A stretch of 64,000 bases of DNA from Mytilus trossulus (lineage: Eukaryota; Mollusca; Bivalvia; Mytilida; Mytilidae). This document shows positions 1 through 10,036 of this stretch, one piece after another. The position numbers and the translations under genes are program-made. The number at the start of each line of letters is the position of its first letter. Position 1 is the stretch's first letter. Below the pieces are notes generated by a model. It was not told the DNA's origin and made no database searches. It worked only from the letters and a program-made list of their open reading frames with translations. The DNA is taken from the NCBI RefSeq assembly GCF_036588685.1, contig NC_086378.1:32527578-32591577 (forward strand), in the 5' to 3' direction.

Positions 1-56
1 ACCTAATGATAGACGATGGTTTCGTTAAATGCAATTAAACATACCAAGATTTAATT

Positions 57-203
57 TCATTTAAAATGTCAAAATATATTGTTACGCTATCGAATGTATT
101 CTACACGCAATTTCAAAATTAAAATTATTGATCAATCCATGATATATAAGATATAAAGAAGATACTGCATAAACGCCAAGACGAATTCCTGGAAGTCAGT
201 AAG
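57..203 (+). promoter_or_regulatory. Promoter and non-coding exon 1 of C4-like gene 1
   Basis: This block is closely matched by 25621-25767 upstream of gene 2, including the string TGTCAAAATATATTGTTACG and a TATA-like ATATAAG (gene 1: TATAAG at 145-150). In both genes the distance from the TATAAG to a splice donor is 58 bases, and both donors start a 99-base 5'-UTR intron (here 204-302). Transcription should start about 25-30 bases after the TATA-like box, giving a very short non-coding first exon. Conservation between paralogues in otherwise diverged flanks supports function; the start site is inferred. Confidence 0.65.
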
Positions 204-303
204 GTAATAAGTAAAATGTTTTATGTTCTTTTGTTCAAACTTTTTTCATTTTAATTTGTTATATTGTGTTCTATTAATTGATAACAACTCCGCTATTTTC
301 AGA

Positions 304-3300
304 ATGTCAACATTCAACTGTGCCACAGTCATTATTGCCTTGGTAGTCAGTGCTTATGGACATGACTGTACAAAATACAGCCTGACACCATCAGACCAGT
401 CTATTATTGATATGATGAAGCATTACTTACATACCTCGCGGAAAGCGGACTGTCCTTTAACACCTTCACAACAAGGTAAGACAAAACGTAGAGAAATATA
501 CAAATCAAGGTAGCAAACAAAAGAGTATAACGAAAAACCGAACTCCAAGGAACAGTTTTACAGCAGGAGGATTTTGAGAGCTCCAAAAGGAGAAAACGTG
601 CTATCTTTTCTTCTTTAATAATGTTCCTTGGAGTTCGGGTTTTCGTTATACCCCAATAGTATCATTAGAAAGAATAATTTATTTTTCTGCGGTCTATTCG
701 TCTGAATTGTAACTCTATCAATTGTGTCTTTTTCCCAATTATGACATTTTGAAAGGAGAAAAGAAATTAGTGCAGTCTTTCAATTTCACCTTTCGATATA
801 ATTGATGATGTACTGTCTCTTTATACTAATATATTCAGTGATCACTTACATTCAATATATCCAAGTGAACTTGAAATTAAAGATACTATCAACACAGTTA
901 AATCTGCTTCATATTTAGACCTTTTTCTCGAAAAGACTACGTACTGATGGTAGGTTAAATACCCAAATTTATGACAAACTCGATGATTTTAATTATCCTA
1001 AAGTCAACTTTCCATTTCTTTATAGCAACATTCCAGAGGCATCAGCAAAGGGAGTATATGTGTCTAAATTGATACATTACTCTAGAGCTAGCTCAAAGTA
1101 CGGGGATTTTGTTGATCGATGAATACTACTTTCTCAAAAGATGCTTAGACAGGGCTATGAATCAATCAAATTTAGTTCATCTATTAAGAAATCTAACGGT
1201 CACTTTCATGAGCTGATTACCCATATGACAAATATGTCAGAAATAATATTTGATATTCTTCCTCAGTCAGCATAACTTTCCATCATTACCGAACTGAACA
1301 AAGAAATAACACGACGGGTGCTGTATACCGTGCAGGAAATGCTTACCCTTCCGAAGCACCTGATTTCACTCCCGGTTTTTAGTGGAGTTCGTGTTGTTTC
1401 TAATATATTATTTATAACATAACTGTTGATGTAAATGTCTTTGTTTACTCCTTGGTTTTGAGTGTTATTGTCTTTGACTGAGGATGAACTTGTACTATGA
1501 GTGATGCATACATAACCGGAAAGTATAATCTTGTCGACACACACCGCAGAAAAATAAATTATTCTTTCTAATGATAATATTAGATGTGATTAAATAAAGA
1601 ATTTTCTTTTTGTTAAATTTATATAATTTTTTATATCTACACCAAAAGGTTCATTGAATTTGTATTAAATCATCAATTAAACGAATGCCAAAAGCGAAAA
1701 CGTTTACAGTTAATTTTTTTTAGATAGGACGGACTAAGCTTCTCTAGTCATGTATCTTCAATACGGTTTAATAACATATAATAGCGATTAAATTTGATTA
1801 TTTAAGATATTGGTGTGACATATGTGAGATGGGGAAAGAAAACTTGTCCTGAAAATTCGGACATTGTGTATACAGGTATGTGTTTTCAATATTATCATCA
1901 TTTTACGTAAATCAGAGAATTCCTTCACATTGAATAAAGCGCTAGAATGTAAAAGTACAGTTCTACTTGCTTACTACAGTTTTCTTTTCTTTTCAAAGAC
2001 ATATACTTATGTACCTTTTTAACGATAATGTACACTCATATATATTTTATGTATACTAAAAATCTTGTTATATTTTGTATCATTAGTTTTCTGTATAATT
2101 GACGTGATATTGTATTTATCGGAAATTAACTATTGTTGTCTCAGTGGAATTTTAATATCTAGCATGGCTAGGGTCTGGTCAAGGTTGAAGTTGTTGGCAG
2201 ACAAATTGTTAAAAAAAAAAAAGAATAGTTAATGCTTGCGAAGCAATCTTAAAAACAGTGTTAAAGTCGCACTTAAAAGTCTCTACTACTTGCAGCTTAA
2301 TACATTGAAAATTTAAAGATTGGTTTGAAATATCTTTGTCATTGTAACGTTCAGATAAGTAATGAGGAACATTGGTCAATTATTCCCCTTTAATGATAAC
2401 ACAGGTGGCAGTGCAGTAGATCAGGTCCAACACACAGCATCTCTTATCTATATCCTATTGAGAATTACATTGTTTGTTTGTATACAAATTATAATAATAA
2501 GTTTTTCATTACTTAATATCTTTTACTGATGTCGTGTTAACCTGGATGTGTCTTATAGAGATGAACATATGTTTTTAATTTATTTTTTTTAAATAAAAAA
2601 TGGACATTTGCAACAAAAAGGAAAAAATATGAAATGCACATATAATTGATAGTCCTATAACATGTATAATATATGACTTGGGGGAATTATTTTCTTTTTC
2701 ATTTTTTTTTTTTTTACTTATTTTGCTATTTATTTTTCATTTTTAGTATCAATTTGCATTAAAAAAATATGAAAAAATCAGCATTAAAATGTTAAATAAC
2801 GAAAATATAATGCTAATGCATATACTATAAAACTAAAAGAATGAACAGCTAGCAAAAACATTTTAGTTTGCTGTGATCTTTATCATTGCAGAGCGATCAT
2901 AAATCAGTTACAAGTTTTGACAATTGAACACTGAAGTGAAATATTCAATAAAATTAATTTGTAATTCAAAAAAAAAATATAGAATTTAACAATCTTAGAT
3001 TATATGATATTCGTCAAGAACTACCGGTTTGAAATATTTTTCATAAAAAGAAGTTCTTTTATTTTTGCAATGAGTTGTAAGAATTCTTTAAAATTAAAAA
3101 AAAAAAGTAATTTGAAAGTAATAATTATTATTGTTGGCGAAACACTCATTAACACCCAAGTTACCTCAGACAAGTACGGAACCGATCTAGTGTGATTAGT
3201 TTATTTCGGGATGTATATTGACATTTGAGTGCTAATACTGAATTGTTTTCTGTTAATCCACTGAAAAAGAGGCAAAAAAAGAAGTGACCTCGACACAAAT

Positions 3301-5260
3301 ATTCCATATTTAATGTTTTTTGCCTTCTGACTGACTCAACTCTTGAAAGAGGAAAACTGTCATGTCAAAGTGAACTACAGAGACATGTTTACAATGAGCT
3401 GTCAGGTGCGTATTAGTAACATGCAACAGTCACACAGAGACTCTAAAATAATGAGATCTTTATTTATGTAACATTTTGTAGGTGATTTCTTGCTCTTTTT
3501 ATTTTGATATAACACATTACTTTGAAAAAAAATGAGTTATTTTATGTTCCCAGTCGTAGGTATTTCGGAAATCTATTGTTGATCAATTGCTGAGCTGTAT
3601 TGAAAAGTATTTAACCCTTTTGTTTTAGATATCAGTGGCGGATCCAGAACTTTTCCTAAGGGGGGCCTGCTGACTGACCTAAGGGGGGTCCGCTCCAGTC
3701 ATGCTTCAGTGATTCCCTATATAATCAACCAAATTTTTCCCACGAAAGGGGGGCCCTGGATCCCCTAGGATATCCCCCCCCTGGATCCGCATATGGATAT
3801 ATATCTATTGAGTTTGATGTAAAAATGTGCAGTCATTTCCAAAATTCTAATTTCTGTCATTTGATTCTCGTTTTAAAAGAATTAAAGTATCTTAATGGAA
3901 AAAAACCCATCAAATTTGAAATTGAAAGCTAGGTTTTGTTTTTTATTTGTCCTATATACAAGTATAAAGATTTCTACCTTTAAATTAATGAAATTTATTT
4001 AAATCATACTATATTTTATATATTTGTGTAAACAATTTGATTATTATTAAATACTCACAAATATATACATGTACCTTAAACAACACTTTTACATTCCATT
4101 CTTTAAAAAAATTAATAAAGAAAGAAACACATTCATTTAATTTATATCTTTACTTGTAAGTATGTTAACAAAAACTCTCTCAATTTTCTTCCACTGCATG
4201 ATAATACACATGCACTCCTTAAGTTTTTTTTTAGTTCAGGCTATCAGGGACTTTCTATATTAAGTAAGTATAGAAAGTCACTGATGGAATGTATTCAAAA
4301 TTTGACACATCTGTCATTTATATACTAAATAGTGAATAAAATAAAAATAGTGACAAAGAATTTATTTTAATCATAATAAGACTTATCAGCATACACATAT
4401 TTTTGTATCATATGTGGCAATGAATGCTTGCTGGCTTTCTTATCATACAAACAGATGTTAATTGTTGGACCTGATCTACCACAGCGCCACCTGGAATTAA
4501 GTGGGGATAATCTTCACCAATGTCTCTCATTGGAATAAAAAAAAATGAAATTTAAAATAAGACAATAATCATAAATTATTCAGGGCAGGTTGGAGGTAAC
4601 TACTATACTAACAAAGGAGGAGGTTCCAACTGGCTTTGTTTACCCAATGACCCTGAAAATGGTAAAGTATCATCCAATAGTAATGATGGACTATATGGTG
4701 CCGAGTACCAGATACATTCGAAACCATTTGGGTTTACTGCAGGTTTGAATGACAAAGAGGTTCTATGCTCTGTGTGCAGGAGAAAAGGAAAAGTTTCTGT
4801 TTTAATGATAGCAGGTAATTATTAACATTTATTTGTTTATAATCTTGAAAAGTATGATAAATATGGTCAAAAATCAAAAAAAAATTAAAAAAAATAAATG
4901 GCATTTAAGAATGTTTTGTTCTGTATATTTGCAACCTTATATTCGAAGGAAAAAGTTGGAATGATTTTAATATAGATTTTTTTTTTTTTTTTTTATATAT
5001 TATGACTTTTTTTGAATTTAGGAAGGAAGTCCTGTTACAAAGGATGGAAATCTGAATATAACGGCTTCCTGATGACTCAATATAAAAGCCATAACAATGT
5101 AGACTTTATCTGTATGGACGGAGAGGCAGAACCATTGGACAATCGATCCTCCAACGAAGAAGGTGCTTTGTTATATCCCGTCAGAGCGAAATGTTGTGCT
5201 CTGAGATGCCCTCCATTCAAAGATAACACTGATGTGCTGTGTACCGTTTGTACAAAATAA
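304..5260 (+). CDS. Short-chain collagen C4-like secreted protein, gene 1 (4 coding exons)
   Basis: Coding exons are 304-475, 1807-1875, 4584-4814 and 5022-5260, with GT-AG junctions all in phase 1. The joined length is 711 bases, or 236 residues. Residues 1-19 form a signal peptide ending VVSAYG. Exon 2 encodes the family hallmark VTYVRWGKKTCP. Exon 3 carries GGNYYTNKGGGSNWLCLP, YGAEY and a CSVC motif. Exon 4 has CYKGW, a YNGFLM segment, FICMDGEAEPLD and a final LRCPPFKDNTDVLC. This matches the C-terminal domain of bivalve proteins labelled short-chain collagen C4-like; there are no Gly-X-Y repeats, so it is not itself a collagen helix. Many paired cysteines suggest an extracellular, disulfide-rich protein. 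The start at 304 follows a TTTTCAG acceptor at 302 after a 5'-UTR intron, as in gene 2. An AATAAA overlaps the stop codon. Exact function is unknown. Confidence 0.85.
525..651. repeat. Foldback inverted repeat in intron 1 of gene 1
   Basis: Positions 525-551 and 623-649 are near-perfect reverse complements of about 27 bases with one mismatch; the arms include CGAACTCCAAGGAAC and its complement. They are separated by a 71-base loop. The RNA could form a strong hairpin within the intron, or this may be the remnant of a small foldback or MITE insertion. Confidence 0.7.
661..1575 (+). mobile_element. Penelope-like RT fragment bounded by 33-bp inverted repeats
   Basis: Positions 661-693 and 1543-1575 are perfect 33-base inverted repeats. 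Between them lies a decayed fragment of the RT 3' half, about 757-1262. It reads, with frameshifts, FNFTF, DDV, YPSELEIKDT, SASYLDL, LYDKLDDF, FPFL, SNIP, then the RYSRA region. It is followed by the non-coding tail with ACACGACGGGTGC, shared with the other copies in the window. It sits in intron 1 of gene 1. RT identity is clear by comparison with 17592-18398; the role of the flanking inverted repeat is uncertain. Confidence 0.7.
1876..4583 (+). other. Intron 2 of gene 1, mostly unclassified AT-rich DNA
   Basis: This 2.7-kb intron is AT-rich with poly(A)/poly(T) runs and contains no supported coding sequence. The only recognisable insert is the MITE at 3628-3795. Confidence 0.6.
3628..3795. 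mobile_element. MITE-like repeat with GGATCCAG ends
   Basis: The left end reads GTGGCGGATCCAGAAC and the right end is its approximate complement, CTGGATCCGC. The middle carries TGCTTCAGTGATTCCCTATA and G/C homopolymer runs. The same unit recurs at 23733-23865 and, reversed, at 46115-46205. No coding capacity. It is probably a small non-autonomous DNA transposon. Confidence 0.65.
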
Positions 5261-5280
5261 AAACATAGAACGTCCTGGGA

Positions 5281-5560
5281 TTTAACTAATTTGTTGTCAT
5301 TTTAATGTTAAATTAAACATTGCCATAAAAGCGGAAGGTTTGGTATGCCACAAAACCAGGTTCAACCCACCATTGTTTTTCTTTACATGTCCTGTACCAG
5401 TCAGGAATATGGCCATTGTTATATTATAATTCGATTCGGTGTGTGTTATATTTTTATGTTGTATTTCTGTTTTGTCGTAGTTCCCCTCTTATATTTGATG
5501 CCTTTCCCTCAATTTAAGTTTGGCATTTGGATTGTAAATTTTGAGGATAACAAGAAGTGA
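5281..5560 (+). repeat. Interspersed repeat M1 (copy 1)
   Basis: This segment includes GGTTCAACCCACCATT and TCTGTTTTGTCGTAGTT and matches 15975-16290 (+), with reverse-strand copies at 32379-32830, 62535-62935 and fragments at 21056-21115 and 60441-60480. The 5' limit lies just after the stop of gene 1, so it may supply or follow the 3'-UTR. I recognise it as an abundant mussel repeat but cannot assign a transposon class. Confidence 0.6.
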
Positions 5561-5570
5561 TTATCTTGTT

Positions 5571-6465
5571 TTTCTAGTTCTTATGAGATGTTGTCGGTCA
5601 GGTATATCAAATTGTTTTTATTATTGTTTTGTCTTTGTCCTTATGTACGTTTTGATGTAAAAACAATAGCTATTACAATTGTACAATAGTGGATTCAATA
5701 TTAAATATTCGTTATACTTTACGATATTTATTCATTAGAACGCATACTAGTGACTTAATCATGAAAATAACACTTCATGCATTTTGTTTGTCCGAAGCAC
5801 TTAATTGATAAATCTTCATATGGAACTCTCAAAGAAGAAAAACATGTTGTAACATGAATGATAATGTTTCCTTTGATGTTTGAGAGAATTAACTTCAATT
5901 ATTTAGGAGTGTGTAAACCTAAGGATTTTTAATTATTACACTCTATATTCCTGCCGTTTACTGCTTGTTATAGGAAAGGCATTGAGAGGGATGAGCTAAG
6001 ACCAGTGACATAACTTATTATTATATCAAGTTAATGCAATATTCCAAGCTCCTCCCTCTATGCCTAACATATGAGACTTCACCTCCTTGGACTTGCCGCT
6101 TCTTCTTGTTTTCTGAGTTATTTGGCCTCCCGGGGAGGATTTAGAATGAACATCCACTTCATTGGATAGTTGTCTAATTGGCAATTATACCACATCTTCT
6201 TATTTATATACTAGTAATTTTTGGGCTCTTAATAGCTTCCTGTTTTGAGTGACCCAAGGCTTTGAGTTGAAGACCGTACTTTGACCTATAATGTTTTTTC
6301 TTTTACAAATTATGACATAGAGGGAGAATTGTCTCTTGGCACTCATACCACATTTTCTTATATCTATAAAGGTGAATTAGCAAAAGCACGTTTCTATCGA
6401 CAAACATCACCCTGGGGAGCGTTGTCTAAAATATTCCAGCTAACACTTTGACATTATATTTCAAG
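5571..6465. other. No gene seen; small repeat scraps
   Basis: No coding signal. Two scraps, near 6165-6205 and 6315-6360, resemble the reverse complement of the 5' end of the repeat at 7341 (ATACCACATCTTCTT type). Confidence 0.5.
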
Positions 6466-6580
6466 AGGGGAGGGAAAGATACCAGAGGGACAGTTAAACT
6501 CATAGATCGAAAATAAACTGACAATACCATTGCTAAATAGAAAATAGGCAAATAATATAGTACACAATTTAACATTTGTA
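6466..6580 (-). mobile_element. 3' tail fragment of Penelope-like element
   Basis: On the minus strand this reads through the shared 3' tail (GACTGTCCCTCTGGTATC type). It matches the tails at 8115, 14525, 21208 and 41793, is 5'-truncated and has no RT coding left. Confidence 0.6.
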
Positions 6581-6660
6581 CGGACTGCAACGGCAATAGT
6601 GGTTTCTTTGTTAGCCTTAAGATGTAATTTGTTTCGTACAATGTTTGATTACTGAACTGA

Positions 6661-7340
6661 AAATGGACGCTAATTAAACTATAAGATTTGAAAACAAAAA
6701 TATGACAGAGACGACGGAAGCCAATCAGAATGACCTAGATCTAGTGACATATATGTTGCGGGGGTCCAAGAAATTGTACGGATTGCAGATGCAATGGTCG
6801 TATCTTTGGTAGATTAAAGATAGAAGATTCTCGCTAAATACATCACGCGACCATCGTAATCAAAATGGACGACAAGTGGCATCAATCTTAATTTTAAAAA
6901 CAGATTTTTTGACGGATACCAAGCTGAGTGCTTTAAATCTATTGAAATACATACATTCACGTAAAAAAAATCACATTTACTGCAGATTAGTATAGTGTGA
7001 CAGAATTATTTTATTTTTTCAAAGACAATAACAGGCATTAAATGTCTGTTTTCTGTGGACTTTCACATAAATCAAAAGCGTCAAAATAAAAATATATTCC
7101 TTTTCTTCAGGTATAAAAATAAATTATAAAAAATACAACTTGAAAAACTGATGGCGCCTCCGTGCATAGTTTTTACATCATTCAAACAGTGCTTCTTCTC
7201 ATTTTTAATGTTGTATCCATCATCTGTACGCAGTTCATCTAATGTATTTGAAACAGTCGCGTTTTCATCTTCGCTGGAAAGAACATGTGGGTTCAAGTTT
7301 TTGACACATTCTTTTAAATGGTCTCATTGCTATAAAAAAA
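6661..7340. other. No gene or clear repeat seen
   Basis: Short open frames on both strands here overlap each other, lack family similarity that I can recognise, and show no splice context. Confidence 0.5.
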
Positions 7341-7760
7341 AGAAGATGTGGTATGATTGCTTATGAGACAACTATCCACAAAAGACCAAAATGACACAGG
7401 CATTAACAATTATAGGTCACCGTACGGCATTCAACAATGAGCCCATACCGCATAGTCAGCTATGAAAAGCCCCGATAAGACAATGTAAAACAATTCAAAC
7501 GAGAAAACTAACGGCCTTATTTATGTAAAAAAGTGAACGAAAACAAATATGTAACACATAAACAAACGGCAACCATTGAATTACGGGCTCCTGACTTGAG
7601 ACAGGCACATACATAAATAATGTGGCGTGGTTAAACATATAAGTGGGATCCCGACCCTCCCCAAACCTGGGACAGTGGTATAACAGTACAACATAAGACC
7701 GAACTATGAAAATCAGTTGAATAAGACTTAACTCATCAGATGAATAAAAATACAAGTGGG
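7341..7760 (+). repeat. Abundant mussel interspersed repeat (TGTGGTATGATTG family)
   Basis: This begins near TGTGGTATGATTGC and continues through GAGACAACTATCCAC, AATTATAGGTCACCGTACGG and a tail with ACGGGCTCCTGACTTG. Diverged or partial relatives are at 10905-10985, 34561-34625, 42640-43010, 46845-47035 and about 57180-57310. It looks like a SINE or MITE-derived family; I did not find convincing Pol III boxes. Confidence 0.6.
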
Positions 7761-8114
7761 CGTGGCCGGGTACTTATACATCCCTAGTTTTGTGAGCACT
7801 CACTGATGCCATGGAGCGGTTAGCAGTTCTAGTGATGATTTATTATTTAGCAATACCTAGCTTTGGTATAGAGCGGTTGCACAAGTGCGTTTTCAAGATG
7901 ATTTGTGTAGTTCCCTAAAAGTCCACCTTTTTGACACAACTGGCGCATTAGTCCGTGTAATTAATCTTTCCCATGCATTTGGAGCGGTTATCGATCAAAT
8001 GCTCCAGAGCCTACAGCAGCCTGCAAGTACTCTTCGTAGTAAGCAATTATGCATCTTTGACCTATAAAGTAAAAAACAAATCGAGGTGTTTTTTCGCTTG
8101 CTTCTATTCAAGGA

Positions 8115-8590
8115 AAATTATAAAAGAGGTACGAAAGATACCAAAGGGACAGCCAAACTCATAAATCTAAAAACAAACTGACAACGCCAAGGCTAAAACT
8201 GAAAAAAAGACAAACAGAAAAACCATAGTTCACACGACACAACATAAAAAAGTAAAAAATAAACAACACGAACCCTACCAAATACTAGGGGTGATCTCAG
8301 GTGTTCCGGAAGGATAAGCAGATCCTGCTCCACATGTGGCACCCGTCGTGTTGCTTATGTGATTACAAATCCGGTAAATAGTCTAATTCGGTCTGTCTCA
8401 TTCATGAAAGGGAAGGGGATTGTAGTTACGACGTAAGGAACATATCCGATATCATTTGTGAAACGGTTATTTTATAACGGTCAACCAACTCGTGATATCG
8501 TCCGTAAAATTTACGAAGGGATGATTTCAACTTCACCATTTGGAACTCTTGGTTTAAAAGCTTCCTTGTGAGCAGTAACCCTCTATAACA
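8115..8590 (-). mobile_element. Penelope-like element, 3' end (minus strand)
   Basis: Read on the minus strand this gives the end of the RT region (KSSL, YGRHHELVDRYG-like, decayed) and then the 3' tail with the ACACGACGGGTGCCAC block, ending near 8115 with the GTATCTTTCGTACC tail. It is closely parallel to 41793-42640. It is 5'-truncated, as expected for target-primed reverse transcription. Confidence 0.7.
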
Positions 8591-9369
8591 GTTACAGTAA
8601 TATTTTGCAAACTTATCGTTTTTATAAGAATTTCGTATATGAGTTAATGGTTTGAAATGATTGATTAGTTGTTGCTGTTTAACGTCACTTTCAACATTTT
8701 TGGCTATATATCGGTGGTCCGTTTTTTTTTATATTAAAAAATGAAGTCGGAATTGCCGGGTGAAATGAAATAATTTAAAAAGAATATGATACGGGTACAT
8801 CCGTAGACTAATTTATCCAATTATAGCAGTGCAATTTTATTCAGAAAACCTTATCGTGTAAAGTTTAATTTCGTTTTGAGTTTTGACTTTCAAAATGATT
8901 TATTGATTGATATTGGTGATTGACTTTGGTGTTTAATGCCATTTTAAGCACCATTGGCCATATCGTGGCCGTCAGGTTTTTAAAAACACAAGTACACTAT
9001 GTGCACTATTATTTTGTATGTTTAATGGATCATAAAAATGGGGGGAAACCTTTAAAATTAGAAGAATCATATCAAAGGAAAAATGTGTACTTAGTTTCAA
9101 GTTGATTGGACTTCAACTTCATCAAAAACTACCCCGACCAATAACGAACGGAGGAACAAATAGACGCACAGACCAGAAAACATAATGCCCATAAATGGGA
9201 CATAAAAAAAGAATACGAAACGGGTACACGGGTAAAATAATTTTCTGAAATAATTTTCTGTACTTAAATTGGTCATTATAAAGGCGTGTAAATAAACCAA
9301 CTTACCGCCTTGCGAATAGTGCGTTATATCTTTATTCGATAACTGCATGTGTCCGTGGCATCTTGAAAT
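8591..9369. other. No gene seen
   Basis: AT-rich sequence without recognisable coding, RNA or repeat structure. Confidence 0.5.
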
Positions 9370-9604
9370 GTCCCGACGGTATCACCAGCCCAGTAGTCAG
9401 CATTTCGGTGTTGACATGAATATCAATTATGTGGTCATGATATAAATTTCCTGTTTACAAAACTTTGAATTTTTGGAAAAACTAAGGATTTTCTTATCCC
9501 AGGCATAGATTACCTTAGCCGTATTTGGCTCAACTTTTTGGAATTTTGGATCCTCAATGCTCTAAAACTTTGTATTTGTTTGGTTTATAACTATTTCGCT
9601 ATGA

Positions 9605-9648
9605 GCGTCACTGATGAGTCTTATGTAGACGAAACGCGCGTCTGGCGT
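9605..9648 (+). ncRNA. Type I hammerhead ribozyme (unit 1)
   Basis: The core is complete. Stem I is GCGTCA (9605-9610) with TGGCGT (9643-9648), six pairs including two G-U. CTGATGA is at 9611-9617. Stem II is GTC/GAC with loop TTATGTA (9618-9630). GAAA is at 9631-9634. The self-complementary CGCGCG (9635-9640) forms a minimal stem III. Cleavage is expected after the C at 9642. Such a short stem III normally works best between two units in a dimeric RNA, which fits the tandem arrangement. Confidence 0.85.
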
Positions 9649-9957
9649 ACTAAATTATAATCCAGGTACCTTTGATAACTATTTACACCACTGGGTCGAT
9701 GCCTCTGCTGGTGGACGTTTCGTCCCCGAGGGTATCACCAGCCCAGTAGTCAGCATTTCGGTGTTGACATGAATATCAATTATGTGGTCATGATATAAAT
9801 TTCCTGTTTACAAAACTTTGAATTTTTCGAAAAACTAAGGATTTTCTTATCCCAGGCATAGATTACCTTAGCCGTATTTGGCACAACTTTTTGGAATTTT
9901 GGATCCTCAATGCTCTTAAACTTTGTATTTGTTTGGTTTATAGCTATTTCGCTATGA

Positions 9958-10001
9958 GCGTCACTGATGAGTCTTATGTAGACGAAACGCGCGTCTGGCG
10001 T
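9958..10001 (+). ncRNA. Type I hammerhead ribozyme (unit 2)
   Basis: This is identical to the ribozyme 353 bases upstream. CTGATGA is at 9964-9970, stem II GTC/GAC follows, then GAAA, CGCGCG and GTC, with cleavage expected after 9995. Cleavage at both copies would release a unit-length 353-nt RNA. Confidence 0.85.
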
Positions 10002-10036
10002 ACTAAATTATAATCTTGGTACCTTTGATAACTATT

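Larger units (their letters stand above)
9370..10036 (+). mobile_element. Retrozyme-like tandem dimer with hammerhead ribozymes
   Basis: Two copies of a 353-bp unit lie head to tail (GGTATCACC at 9378 and 9731) and are nearly identical. Each carries one hammerhead ribozyme. The element is 5'-truncated and ends with the 3' sequence CCTTTGATAACTATT, the same end found at 44441 and in isolated tails elsewhere. It has no coding capacity. Tandem units of a few hundred bases with type I hammerheads match the known architecture of metazoan retrozymes, non-autonomous retroelements that give small circular RNAs. They are probably mobilised by a Penelope-like RT such as the one in this window; that link is inference. 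Confidence 0.8.
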
